DNA from: Treponema sp.
GTDB taxonomy: Bacteria > Spirochaetota > Spirochaetia > Treponematales > Treponemataceae
NCBI GenBank assembly: GCA_017446265.1
Contig: JAFSRD010000008.1
Location: 1-64,000, forward strand
DNA length: 64,000 nt
Direction: 5' to 3'
Shown here: positions 1 to 8,516 of the stretch, in pieces
Position numbering within the stretch: position 1 is the stretch's first letter
Layout: each line of letters opens with the position of its first letter
The notes under the pieces: generated by a model
The model's input: the letters and a program-made list of their open reading frames with translations, nothing else
What the model was told of the DNA's origin: nothing
Database searches by the model: none
Made by a program: the position numbers and the translations under genes

Positions 1-65
1 AGTTGCGCACTACATGCACGCGCTCGCAAGTTTCAACTTGCTCGCTTGTGCATTTTCAAGGAACG
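1..65 (+). repeat. 65-bp direct repeat, copy A
   Basis: This copy matches 156-220 with only a few substitutions. It contains the near-palindrome GCAAGTTTCAACTTGC at 27-42. In copy B the same core reads GCAAGTTGAAACTTGC, which is exactly its reverse complement, so the centre is flipped between copies. The repeat may extend left of the window. No coding function is seen. Confidence 0.8.
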
Positions 66-67
66 TT

Positions 68-100
68 TAAAATACACGCTGAAATGGCGCGTGTATTTTA
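68..100. repeat. 12-bp perfect inverted repeat (hairpin)
   Basis: TAAAATACACGC (68-79) and GCGTGTATTTTA (89-100) form a perfect 12-bp stem around a 9-nt loop, between the two 65-bp repeats. It could be a terminator for a gene left of the window, or a structural part of the repeat unit. No clear T tract follows. Confidence 0.6.
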
Positions 101-155
101 GCTTGCAGTTTGCTTCGCAAACTTGCTTATCTACGTGTGCGCGTGCACTCCGTGC

Positions 156-220
156 AGCTGCGCACTACATGCACGCGCTCGCAAGTTGAAACTTGCTCGC
201 TTGTGCATTTTTTAGGAACG
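156..220 (+). repeat. 65-bp direct repeat, copy B
   Basis: This is the second copy of the 1-65 unit, 155 bp downstream. The core palindrome is in the opposite orientation to copy A. It ends at GGAACG, where the decayed RND fragment begins, so the repeat boundary and the pseudogene boundary coincide. Confidence 0.8.
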
Positions 221-315
221 CTATGCGTTGCCATGAACACGTTTGCACGCTACACACCATGGAAACTAAAACGCTGTTGCAAAATCTGCCTGCATTTGAA
301 AATAGCAACAGAACT
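214..315 (-). pseudogene. remnant of RND permease C-terminus
   Basis: Read on the minus strand this stretch gives LLFSNAGRFCNSVLVSMVC, then a degenerate tail. The intact permease at 26913-29807 ends in LLFSNAGGFCGSVSIFMVC followed by GIANSLIASVAFFP. The DNA also aligns: CCTGCATTTGAAAATAGCAAC (289-309 here) against CCCGCATTTGAAAATAGCAAC (27013-27033), over about 93 bp. The rest of the gene is absent, so this is a broken duplicate or the relic of a related permease gene. The similarity is seen directly. How it arose is inference. Confidence 0.75.
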
Positions 316-330
316 AAATCAAAATATCGC

Positions 331-358
331 TTGCAATTTTGTAAAAAGATGCTACACT
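331..358 (+). promoter_or_regulatory. putative promoter for the GH13 gene
   Basis: TTGCAA (331-336) and TACACT (353-358) are separated by 16 bp, about 95 nt upstream of the ATG at 453. Downstream, GGAGG (395-399) can pair with CCTCC (407-411), giving a small hairpin over an SD-like sequence that precedes a four-codon reading frame (ATG at 412). The functional SD of the gene is AAGGAG at 440-445. Confidence 0.45.
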
Positions 359-452
359 TATAAAAGCGATAAAAAAAATTGCAGACTTGCACAAGGAGGT
401 ATAGAGCCTCCATGCAATGCCACTAATGCGGACTTTTATAAGGAGAAATAAA

Positions 453-3400
453 ATGAAAATTTTACGCAATGAATTTCACATCAGCAAAGAAGTTCGCGAT
501 GCGTGTAAATTTTCAGATTCACTTTTTGCATCTTCTGGAAATGTAATTTTTCAAAATATAAAAGCAGTACGCATTTTTACAGAAAAATTTAATTCACTCT
601 TGGATGGACGAGGGCAAAGCGAAAGCAGAGTTTCTGCTGGAAGCGTAAACGCAATGGGTTTAATCGATGAGGTTTTTCATTATGTTTGCATGCTTTTTCG
701 TCGAGATGTTTTTCCTTCCGCTTTTTCTGACGCATTAAATTTGCTAGATGCAGAATTTGGTAAAAATAAAATTGATGAATTACTTCTTTCTTTTACGAAT
801 GATTTTCCGCCAGTTAATGTATATAACGGGGAAACATCTTCGAGTGAATACCTTTCGGAAAAAACATTAGACACAGGAACAAAAAAAATACGAGCGAATC
901 GTGAACAAGTTTTAGAAGAGATGATTTTGCTTTGCCTTGCAAACGAAAATCCAGCGTTTAAAAAATTTTCTCTTTTGTTTAGTGATAAAAATCTTTCAAA
1001 AAATCCGCTGTATAAAAAAACTTGGAACGCTCTAAAAAAATATTTTAAAACGCTTCCCACTTTTGGTCCATTTAATCATGATTTAATCACACTTTTAAAA
1101 GAGCCTGTAGTTTTTTCTCCAGAAAGTTTGCGTGGTCAGTTAGAGTACATCATTAAACACTGGTCAGATTTACTTGGCGACTTTTTAAAAAAATTACTCG
1201 CCGCCCTTGACACAATCAGCGAAGAAGAGAAGGCAGCGTGGCAAGGCGTCGGCGACATTAATATGAGTGCATACAGTTACGAAAACTTAATGAAAGAATA
1301 CGAGCGATTCAGTGCCGACAGCGACTGGATGCCAAAGGTCGTTCTTATGGCAAAGACAGTGCTCGTTTGGCTCGACCAGCTTTCGAAAAAGTACGAACGC
1401 TCAATCACTCGATTGGATGAAATTCCTGACCAAGAACTTGACCTACTTCGCGACCAAGGATTTACCGGACTATGGCTTATCGGTTTGTGGGAGAGAAGTT
1501 ACGCAAGTCGAAGAATAAAGCAAATCAACGGAAACCCAGAAGCAGCGGCAAGTGCGTACAGTTTGCACGACTACGAAATTGCAGCGAACATCGGTGGCTG
1601 GGATGCACTTGCAAATTTACGCACAAGACTTTGGCAGCGAGGCATACGACTTGCGTCCGACATGGTTCCAAATCACACAGGCATGGATTCAAAATGGATT
1701 GTAGAAAAGCCTGATGTTTTTATTCAGCGCAGTGATTGTCCGTTTCCGCAATATTCATTCAATGGCGAAAATCTTTCGCTTGATTCAAGAGTCGGAATCT
1801 ATCTCGAAGATCACTATTATAGCAAAACTGATTGTGCAGTAATTTTTAAACGCGTAGATAATTACACGGGCGATGTTCGCTACATTTATCATGGTAACGA
1901 TGGAACGGGAATGCCATGGAATGATACCGCTCAGATTGATTTTTTGAATCCGCATGCACGCGAAGAAGTTATGCAGCAAATCATCAATGTGGCAAAAAAT
2001 TTTCCAATCATTCGTTTTGATGCAGCGATGGTTCTTGCAAAAAAACATATTCGTCGTTTGTGGTACCCAGAGCCAGGACACGGCGGCGATATTGCAACTC
2101 GTAGCGAAACAGGTCTTTCGACAAAGCAGTTTAACGATGCGATTCCCAATGAATTTTGGCGCGAGGTTGTAGACAGAATCGCAAAAGAAGTTCCCGATAC
2201 GCTTTTACTCGCAGAAGCGTTTTGGATGATGGAAGGATACTTTGTTCGAACACTTGGAATGCATCGCGTCTACAACAGTGCGTTTATGAATATGCTAAAA
2301 AAAGAAGAAAACCAAAAGTATCGCGACACGGTAAAAAACACGCTAAAATTTGATCCTCAAGTTTTAAAACGCTTCGTAAATTTTATGAACAATCCCGACG
2401 AAGAAACAGCGGTAGCACAATTCGGAAAGGGCGACAAATATTTTGGCGTGTGTACGCTTATGGTTACAATGCCAGGTCTTCCGATGTTCGGACACGGACA
2501 AATCGAAGGCTTTGAAGAAAAATATGGCATGGAATACACAAAAGCATATCGTAACGAAGCAGCAGATGAATGGCTTGTTGGAAGGCACTGGCATGATATT
2601 TTTCCACTTTTAAAAAATCGTTGGCAATTTGCACAAGTCGAAAATTTTTTATTTTATGATTTATGGAATAATGGCAGCGTGAACGAAAATGTTTTTGCAT
2701 ATTCAAACAATGTGTCAGGCTTTCGAACGCTTGTGTTTTACAACAACAAATATGATAAAGCGTTTGGCTGGATAAAACAATCATGCGAATATGCAATAAA
2801 AACAGGAAGTGGCGAAAACGACAGAGCATTCGTTTCTAAAAGTATTTCGGAAGGCTTAAACCTTAACGCAGACGACAACAAATTTTGCATCTTGTTTGAA
2901 CAGCGTTCATCACTTTGGTTTGTGCGAAAAAGTAGCGACATCTGCAATAACGGAATGTTCGTTTCGCTAAACGGATTTGAATCGCAAGTGTATATGAATA
3001 TACATCAAGTTGAAGATACGAGCGATAAAAAATGGAGTACGCTCTGTACTGTGCTTGCAGGAAAGGGCTGTAAAAATCTTGAGATTGAATGGGAAGAAAT
3101 AAAATATCGTGAGTTATACGAAAAGTTTAATGCATTTATGACAGCATTTCTTCCTGAAGCGCATGCAATTTTGTATCCAGCAGATGCAAGTGAATTTTCA
3201 CAAAAAGTTATTGCCGCCCGCATAAAAAAACTGCTCGCAGAAATAAAGGATGTTGCACTTTCGCTGTATGAAGCAGGAATATCCTTTGTAAAAGCAGATG
3301 GCATAGAACTTATGTCGGCAAAAAATCAATTTAAAGAATTTAACAAAATGATGACGCGCATTGCATCTATATATGCAAATAGTCTTTCTCGTTCAGGCAA

Positions 3401-4412
3401 TAAAAAGCATGACAGTTCTGAAAGTGATTATGAAAAATTAATAAAAGCAAAAACGGGTGATGAATTTATCTCGTTGTTGTTTGCTGTAGAAAAATATTCG
3501 CCACTTTTGTTAATCTGTTTTGCTTCTGTCAGCGCTATGTCTATATGCGCACAGAAATACAGTTTCGCAAGAAAAATTGCCGAACATATAAAGCAGTTGG
3601 GCATTGAAAATATGCTGATGCAAAATCAATTGATGCGCATATTTACTCTTGCGCCAACAGCAAAAAAAATAATATTGTTAAGCGACAAGAAAAAAGCGGC
3701 ACATGAAGTTGCAGTGCTTTTAATGCAGAGCGAATATGCGTCGTTGCTAACTGGAAAAAATTTATTTAATGGCGTGCAATGGTTTAATAAAGAGTTGACA
3801 GAAAGCAGCTTGACATACTTTGCTGTTATTGCATTCTTGTATGGAGAACAGGAAAAAGAAATTTTTATACATGCATTGTATAAATTTCTTTTTGATGTTA
3901 AAATAAAAACATCATATAAGTGTGAATTGTTTATTAAACAATTTGCGCTTGACAAAGGTCATAATGCTTTTTCTTCTGCACGGAAACGAAAAGCATTAAA
4001 GATAAATACTGTCAGTTTAGCTGACAGAAAAAACAAGGAGAAAACCATGGGATGGTTCGATGACGACAAGCAGGCAAAGACGACGACAACTAAAACAACA
4101 ACAAAAAAACCTGCAACAAAGAAGACAGCGGCTAAAAAAACAACTGCTGCTAAGAAGACGACTGCTGCGAAAAAAACGACAGCAAAAAAAGCAACAACTG
4201 CAAAGAAGTCTACTGCTGCAAAAAAACCTGCCGCTAAAAAACAACTGCTGCTAAGAAGACAACTGCTGCAAAAAAACCTGTTGCAAAAAAGACTACAGCA
4301 AAAAAAGCAACAACTGCGAAGAAGTCTACAACAGCCAAAAAGACTACTGCTGCAAAAAAACCTGCTGCCAAAAAGACTACGGCAAAGAAAACAACTGCAA
4401 AAAAATAAGTAA
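453..4412 (+). CDS. GH13 alpha-amylase family protein, reading through into a histone H1-like gene
   Basis: This is a glycoside hydrolase family 13 (TIM-barrel) enzyme acting on alpha-glucans. The start at 453 is chosen over 417 because AAGGAG lies just upstream. The first ~300 residues are a long non-catalytic region. The barrel starts around residue 335, with DMVPNHTG near 403, nucleophile motif FDAA (Asp about 523), acid/base Glu in LLAEAFW (about 588), and a probable third Asp in NNPDEET (about 649), in place of the usual NHD. A helical C-terminal region of unknown role follows to about residue 1190. There is no stop before the ATG at 4047, which carries its own SD, so the frame continues into the lysine-rich protein and ends at 4412. 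The true C-terminus is therefore doubtful: either a real fusion or a lost stop. Stops in the +1 frame at 3997, 4003 and 4018 would fit a small frameshift near the 3' end. There is no signal peptide, so it is probably cytosolic. The exact substrate is not determined. Confidence 0.75.
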   Translation: MKILRNEFHISKEVRDACKFSDSLFASSGNVIFQNIKAVRIFTEKFNSLLDGRGQSESRVSAGSVNAMGLIDEVFHYVCMLFRRDVFPSAFSDALNLLDAEFGKNKIDELLLSFTNDFPPVNVYNGETSSSEYLSEKTLDTGTKKIRANREQVLEEMILLCLANENPAFKKFSLLFSDKNLSKNPLYKKTWNALKKYFKTLPTFGPFNHDLITLLKEPVVFSPESLRGQLEYIIKHWSDLLGDFLKKLLAALDTISEEEKAAWQGVGDINMSAYSYENLMKEYERFSADSDWMPKVVLMAKTVLVWLDQLSKKYERSITRLDEIPDQELDLLRDQGFTGLWLIGLWERSYASRRIKQINGNPEAAASAYSLHDYEIAANIGGWDALANLRTRLWQRGIRLASDMVPNHTGMDSKWIVEKPDVFIQRSDCPFPQYSFNGENLSLDSRVGIYLEDHYYSKTDCAVIFKRVDNYTGDVRYIYHGNDGTGMPWNDTAQIDFLNPHAREEVMQQIINVAKNFPIIRFDAAMVLAKKHIRRLWYPEPGHGGDIATRSETGLSTKQFNDAIPNEFWREVVDRIAKEVPDTLLLAEAFWMMEGYFVRTLGMHRVYNSAFMNMLKKEENQKYRDTVKNTLKFDPQVLKRFVNFMNNPDEETAVAQFGKGDKYFGVCTLMVTMPGLPMFGHGQIEGFEEKYGMEYTKAYRNEAADEWLVGRHWHDIFPLLKNRWQFAQVENFLFYDLWNNGSVNENVFAYSNNVSGFRTLVFYNNKYDKAFGWIKQSCEYAIKTGSGENDRAFVSKSISEGLNLNADDNKFCILFEQRSSLWFVRKSSDICNNGMFVSLNGFESQVYMNIHQVEDTSDKKWSTLCTVLAGKGCKNLEIEWEEIKYRELYEKFNAFMTAFLPEAHAILYPADASEFSQKVIAARIKKLLAEIKDVALSLYEAGISFVKADGIELMSAKNQFKEFNKMMTRIASIYANSLSRSGNKKHDSSESDYEKLIKAKTGDEFISLLFAVEKYSPLLLICFASVSAMSICAQKYSFARKIAEHIKQLGIENMLMQNQLMRIFTLAPTAKKIILLSDKKKAAHEVAVLLMQSEYASLLTGKNLFNGVQWFNKELTESSLTYFAVIAFLYGEQEKEIFIHALYKFLFDVKIKTSYKCELFIKQFALDKGHNAFSSARKRKALKINTVSLADRKNKEKTMGWFDDDKQAKTTTTKTTTKKPATKKTAAKKTTAAKKTTAAKKTTAKKATTAKKSTAAKKPAAKKQLLLRRQLLQKNLLQKRLQQKKQQLRRSLQQPKRLLLQKNLLPKRLRQRKQLQKNK
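4047..4408 (+). CDS. histone H1-like lysine/alanine/threonine-rich protein (frameshifted)
   Basis: It starts MGWFDDDKQ and continues as repeated TTAAKK/KKPAAKK units, the composition of bacterial H1-like proteins that bind and compact DNA non-specifically. AAGGAG at 4035-4040 with a 6-nt spacing supports the ATG at 4047. After KKPAAKK the frame turns into Q/L/R-rich nonsense. Adding one A to the run at 4236-4241 restores KKTTAAKKTTAAKKPVAKK and on to a TAA at 4406-4408, about 120 residues in all. So one A is missing from a homopolymer: a sequencing error, a phase-variable tract, or a real mutation. The gene lies in the same frame as the upstream GH13 gene with no stop between them. A strong terminator follows at 4425. 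Confidence 0.75.
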
Positions 4413-4424
4413 TTATTAATTTGC

Positions 4425-4459
4425 AAAAAAAGTGGTAACAGTTTGTTTACCACTTTTTT
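4425..4459. terminator. bidirectional Rho-independent terminator
   Basis: AAAAAAAGTGGTAA (4425-4438) pairs with TTACCACTTTTTTT (4446-4459) around an 8-nt loop. A-run and T-run flanks give a U tract in both directions, as expected between the convergent histone-like and thrC-like genes. Confidence 0.9.
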
Positions 4460-4464
4460 TTATC

Positions 4465-5769
4465 TTATCGGTTATTGAAATTAACAATTATTGAGCGCAA
4501 CTCATCAATTGATTTTACAAGGGGCTTTTTTACAGCAACGCGTTGTACACTTGCCGCAATATGTTCAGGAATATTCAGCCGTTTGCCTGTTACATGGTGA
4601 ATATATTCAGATGAAAGAGCCGGATGGTCTCGTGCAATAATTACAACAGAACCATCATCTTCTGCCAACATTTTTGCGTGCTTACATGCTGCTGCATACG
4701 CCCGCCCAGTGTGACGGTCCGCGCATACATGATATTTTTCAAACAGTTCTTTTACCGCATTGTCAATTTGTTTAGAAGAAAGCTGCACAGGATATATAAA
4801 ATTGCGCATCATGCGTCCGTTTGCACTGAAAACTTCTTCAAGGCGTTCAATATTTGATGGCTCTGCCGGGTCAGCATTCATACGCTGATATGACTCATTG
4901 AGCAACACGCAGTCGCCCACATCATTTGCAAAAAGCGCCTCTGTTGCAGGAAGAAAAAAGCCGCTCAACGGAAGTGCAAAACGCCAGCTGTACAGACCTG
5001 CTATGACATTGCTGTAGTTGCCAGGCGCAAGCGCATAGTATATATCGCCATGCACTCTACTTTTTAAACGCGAAAAGGCAAATGGATAAAAAAAAGTTTG
5101 AGGCAAAAGCCGCCCGATGTTCGTTGTGTTTGCAACAGTCAGTTTGTTCTCTTTAACAAATTCTCTGTCTGCAAAAATCATCCGTACAAATGCGCGGCAG
5201 TCGTTTTCATCTCCATCAACTTCTACGGGATATATGTTTCCGCCGTTCCATGCGTAATCGCACTTGCTTATGCCGTGAACTTTACCTTTAGGACATACGA
5301 CGACAGCTTTTATGTGCTCTTTGCCGCGCAGTTCATGCGCAAGCACTGCTCCGAACTCACGGTGTGACACTGCAAGAATCATTGCGCTGTTGTTCTGCAT
5401 ATGCAAAATAGTTTCAAGACATGCGCATAAATATGCAATGCCAAAATCGCGATGGCAGCCAGACGGTCCATGAAATAGTTCAAGCATAAAATGAGTATCA
5501 TCGAGTTTGCGAAGTTGCGGCGAAAAAGGAAATGCTTTTGTTGCAATCGCCTCACAGATAATCGGGCTGAATTCATCTTTAATAAAAGCAGATGTAAGCG
5601 CACCTGCAATTGAAGTAAACGATGTTTTTTCGTCAGTGTACAAAATCCAGCGGCGCATATCTTCCGTGTTGCACGGAACATAGAGTCCGCCGTCCTCAGG
5701 CATACAGTTAAGGATAGCGTGCGCAAATCCCACGATAGTGCTTTTGTTTCTCGTACTTGCAAAGCGCAT
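4465..5769 (-). CDS. threonine synthase-like protein lacking the PLP lysine
   Basis: 434 residues with the overall layout of threonine synthase (PLP fold type II): an N-terminal DGGLYVP-like motif (EDGGLYVP), LELFHGP, and an asparagine loop with glycines (APGNYSNVIAGL). In active enzymes the segment after LELFHGP reads about TLAFKDFG, where Lys forms the Schiff base with PLP. Here it is SGCHRDFG, read from clear sequence at 5443-5466, so the lysine is Arg107. An Arg cannot form the aldimine. I infer either an inactive or repurposed homologue, like the eukaryotic threonine-synthase-like proteins, or a divergent enzyme. No other threonine pathway gene is nearby. The gene is monocistronic between a terminator and its own promoter. 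A perfect TATAAT lies 8 nt before the ATG, with no SD. Confidence 0.8.
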   Translation of the reverse strand: MRFASTRNKSTIVGFAHAILNCMPEDGGLYVPCNTEDMRRWILYTDEKTSFTSIAGALTSAFIKDEFSPIICEAIATKAFPFSPQLRKLDDTHFMLELFHGPSGCHRDFGIAYLCACLETILHMQNNSAMILAVSHREFGAVLAHELRGKEHIKAVVVCPKGKVHGISKCDYAWNGGNIYPVEVDGDENDCRAFVRMIFADREFVKENKLTVANTTNIGRLLPQTFFYPFAFSRLKSRVHGDIYYALAPGNYSNVIAGLYSWRFALPLSGFFLPATEALFANDVGDCVLLNESYQRMNADPAEPSNIERLEEVFSANGRMMRNFIYPVQLSSKQIDNAVKELFEKYHVCADRHTGRAYAAACKHAKMLAEDDGSVVIIARDHPALSSEYIHHVTGKRLNIPEHIAASVQRVAVKKPLVKSIDELRSIIVNFNNR

Positions 5770-5777
5770 AATTATTC

Positions 5778-5783
5778 ATTATA
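5778..5783 (-). promoter_or_regulatory. -10 box of the thrC-like gene (near-leaderless)
   Basis: TGC-TATAAT (extended -10) ends 8 nt before the start codon at 5769, with no SD between. Confidence 0.6.
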
Positions 5784-5907
5784 GCATAAAACAAATTTAT
5801 TACCAGCATAATGCGGCAACTTATTGCTGCATGCAACTGTCACGGCAGCAGCATTATAAAAAGAATGTGACGCAACGCTGCCACTATGCAAAAGCCACGC
5901 AAAACCT

Positions 5908-5913
5908 TATCAT
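5908..5913 (+). promoter_or_regulatory. -10 box of pepT (leaderless)
   Basis: TATCAT ends 6 nt before the ATG at 5920. There is no SD, and the predicted transcript starts at the A of ATG. Confidence 0.5.
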
Positions 5914-5919
5914 AAAACT

Positions 5920-7182
5920 ATGAACTACATCACTAAAAACTCAAACGAGCAAAAAGAATTATTAACAAGATTTTTGCGTTATGTTAAAACGTATTCAGAA
6001 AGCGATTCGACCGCTGCTGACAGCAACGTGTTCCCGTCAACACCGCAACAGCGAGATTTTGCGCACATGCTTGCAACAGAACTTACTGCAATCGGTCTTG
6101 CAAATGTGCAGGTCACTGATTTTTCATATGTGTATGGAGTGTTGCCTGCATCTCCCGGATGCGAGTCAATTCCTCCGTTCTGCGTGCTTGCGCATTTAGA
6201 CACTGTTGACGAAGTTACAGGAAAAAACGTAAACCCGCAAGTGCACGAAAACTACGACGGCAAACATATTGATTTGGCGCACGGTGTTTTGCACGCTCCT
6301 GAAATTGATGCAGCCCTCGCACAGGCTGCACGCGAACGAGACACAATCATCACAACAGACGGCAACACGTTGCTCGGTGCAGACGACAAAGCAGGAATCG
6401 CAGCGATTATGACGGCCGTGTCGTACCTTGCGGCGCATAAAGAGCTTGCGCATGGGACAATTGAAATTGTCTTTTCACCTGACGAAGAGACAGGGCACGG
6501 CATGGACAAAGTGCCGCTTGAATTGATACGGTCAAAACGCGCGTACACAGTAGACGGCGGACACATAGGCGAACTTGAAACAGAATGCTTCAATGCTGTT
6601 GGCACTACTGTTACGTTTACAGGAAAAGCAGCGCACACGGGAAATGCGCGTAAAGCAGGCATGATAAATGCAATTGCCATGGCGGCAACATTTGTTACGG
6701 CGCTGCCGTCGCGCGAACTGCCGGAAACAACTGACGGGCTTGAAGGATTTTTTGCGCCGCTCGACATTGCAGGCACCATAGAACAATCAAGCGTCTATCT
6801 TTTACTGCGCGACTTTGAAAGCGACGAAATGGAAAAACGCAAGACGCTCGTAGAGCAACTTGCACATGCTGTTGCAGCATCTTTTAAAGGCAGCGTTGAA
6901 GTTGTGCACAAAACGCAATACGTGAATATGAAGCGCAAGATTGACGAGCAGCCTGCTGTTGCGGGCGATTTAATAAAAGCATATGAAGCTGCAAATGTTG
7001 CACCTGTGTTTACACCTATACGTGGCGGCACAGACGGCTCGCGTCTCACAGAGTTGGGAATCCCAACGCCAAATATTTTTACCGGAGCACATAATTTTCA
7101 CTCGCGTTCAGAGTGGGCGTCGCTTTCGCAGATGTGCAAGGCAGCAGACGTATTAATAAATTTAGCGCAGATTGTAAAATAA
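5920..7182 (+). CDS. pepT: peptidase T (tripeptide aminopeptidase)
   Basis: M20-family zinc metallopeptidase of 420 residues, the normal PepT length. It removes N-terminal residues from tripeptides in the cytosol. Visible motifs: AHLDTV (zinc His with catalytic Asp, about residue 90), LGADDKAG (bridging Asp, about 155), SPDEETGHG (catalytic and zinc Glu, about 190), VDGG (about 207), the dimerisation lid in the middle with GKAAHTGNA, and GAHNFHSRSEW near the C-terminus supplying the last zinc His. There is no signal peptide. It is followed 49 bp later by murA on the same strand. It fits a peptide-fermenting lifestyle. Confidence 0.93.
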   Translation: MNYITKNSNEQKELLTRFLRYVKTYSESDSTAADSNVFPSTPQQRDFAHMLATELTAIGLANVQVTDFSYVYGVLPASPGCESIPPFCVLAHLDTVDEVTGKNVNPQVHENYDGKHIDLAHGVLHAPEIDAALAQAARERDTIITTDGNTLLGADDKAGIAAIMTAVSYLAAHKELAHGTIEIVFSPDEETGHGMDKVPLELIRSKRAYTVDGGHIGELETECFNAVGTTVTFTGKAAHTGNARKAGMINAIAMAATFVTALPSRELPETTDGLEGFFAPLDIAGTIEQSSVYLLLRDFESDEMEKRKTLVEQLAHAVAASFKGSVEVVHKTQYVNMKRKIDEQPAVAGDLIKAYEAANVAPVFTPIRGGTDGSRLTELGIPTPNIFTGAHNFHSRSEWASLSQMCKAADVLINLAQIVK

Positions 7183-7231
7183 TAGGCAGCTGTTGCCGAT
7201 AATGTAACAAATTGCATAAACGGGGCAGACT

Positions 7232-8515
7232 ATGCACGAATACATAATCGACGGCGGATTTCCCATCAAAGGAACTATTGCAGCAAGCGGCAACAAAAAC
7301 GCGGCGCTTCCATGCATTGCGGCGGCATTGCTCACAGCGGAACCTGTTACGTTGCACAATATTCCCAACATTGAAGACACAGCTGTCATGCTGAATATTT
7401 TGCAATCATTCGGAGCACGTGCAGAAAATGTCGGCAAGAACAGCTGGAAAATCACTGCGAAAACATTAACAAGCACAACAGTTCCGCCAGAGCTTTCAAA
7501 AAAAATTCGCGCGTCGATTTTGTTTGCGGGTTCACTCATTGCACGGTGCGGCAAAGCGGAGATGCTTCCACCAGGCGGCGATGTCATAGGCAGGCGGCGG
7601 CTCGACACGCATTTTCTTGCACTCACTGAACTTGGCGCTCGCGTTGAAATAAACGGAAAATTTTTGTTCACCGCAAACAAGTTGCGCGGTGCAGATATTT
7701 TCCTCGACGAAGCGTCAGTCACTGCAACAGAAAACGCCATCATGGCTTCTGTGCTTGCAGAAGGCAGCACAATCATTTCAAATGCGGCAAGCGAGCCGCA
7801 CGTGCAGTCGCTATGCAACATGCTCGTGAGCATGGGCGCGCAGATTGACGGAATAGGCAGCAACATTTTACGCATTACGGGAGTAAACGAACTACACGGC
7901 TGTGAATTTGCAATCGGTCCCGATTTTATGGAAATAGGTTCGTTCATCGGACTTGCCGCAGCGACACACGGCTCAATCACCATTACGGGAATCAATCCTG
8001 CTGACATGCGCCCGCTCAAACTCGGATTCTCAAAACTCGGCATCTCCTGGAGTGTAAACGGTACAACGCTCTCTGTTCCCTCTGCGCAAGAGTTCAAAGT
8101 GAACACTGACATTGGAAACGGCACTCCAAAGATTGATGACGCGCCGTGGCCAGGATTCCCGCCCGATTTAACAAGCATTATGACAGTCGTCGCAACACAA
8201 GTTGAAGGCACTGTGTTGATTTTTGAAAAAATGTTTGAGTCGCGCATGTTCTTTGTAGATAAATTAATAAATATGGGCGCGTGCATTACGCTGTGCGACC
8301 CGCACCGCGCTGTCGTTACCGGTCCGCGCATGCTGCATGGCGACAACCTTGTTTCGCCTGATGTGCGTGCAGGCATGGCTATGGTGATTGCAGCGTGTAC
8401 TGCGCATGGTGAAAGCAGAATCAGCAACGTGTATCAAATTGAGCGCGGATACGAACGCCTCGTGGAGCGGCTTCAGTCAATCGGAGCGCATATTGAGCGC
8501 GTAGTCATAGAGTAA
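7232..8515 (+). CDS. murA: UDP-N-acetylglucosamine 1-carboxyvinyltransferase (Cys-to-Asp variant)
   Basis: This enzyme transfers enolpyruvate from PEP to UDP-GlcNAc, the first committed step of peptidoglycan synthesis. 427 residues in two inside-out alpha/beta domains. Seen: GNKNAALP near the N-terminus (Lys22-type residue), RASILFAGSLIAR, and the active-site loop PPGGDVIGRRRLD. In most bacteria the loop residue is Cys (Cys115 in E. coli), the target of fosfomycin. Here it is Asp117. The same change is known in Mycobacterium, Chlamydia and Borrelia and gives intrinsic fosfomycin resistance. A GGGG tract precedes the ATG. The gene ends 1 bp from the stop of the convergent gene at 8517, with no terminator visible. 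Confidence 0.95.
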   Translation: MHEYIIDGGFPIKGTIAASGNKNAALPCIAAALLTAEPVTLHNIPNIEDTAVMLNILQSFGARAENVGKNSWKITAKTLTSTTVPPELSKKIRASILFAGSLIARCGKAEMLPPGGDVIGRRRLDTHFLALTELGARVEINGKFLFTANKLRGADIFLDEASVTATENAIMASVLAEGSTIISNAASEPHVQSLCNMLVSMGAQIDGIGSNILRITGVNELHGCEFAIGPDFMEIGSFIGLAAATHGSITITGINPADMRPLKLGFSKLGISWSVNGTTLSVPSAQEFKVNTDIGNGTPKIDDAPWPGFPPDLTSIMTVVATQVEGTVLIFEKMFESRMFFVDKLINMGACITLCDPHRAVVTGPRMLHGDNLVSPDVRAGMAMVIAACTAHGESRISNVYQIERGYERLVERLQSIGAHIERVVIE

Positions 8516-8516
8516 T

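Noticed and set aside
3959-4453. 164-codon Cys/Ser/Phe-rich minus-strand frame opposite the histone-like repeat
   Set aside because: It is the mirror of the AAG/GCT/ACT repeat and also runs through the terminator.
7162-8427. 421-codon open frame on the minus strand opposite murA
   Set aside because: It is antisense to a clear murA with matching codon rhythm, has no family motif, and arises from codon bias.
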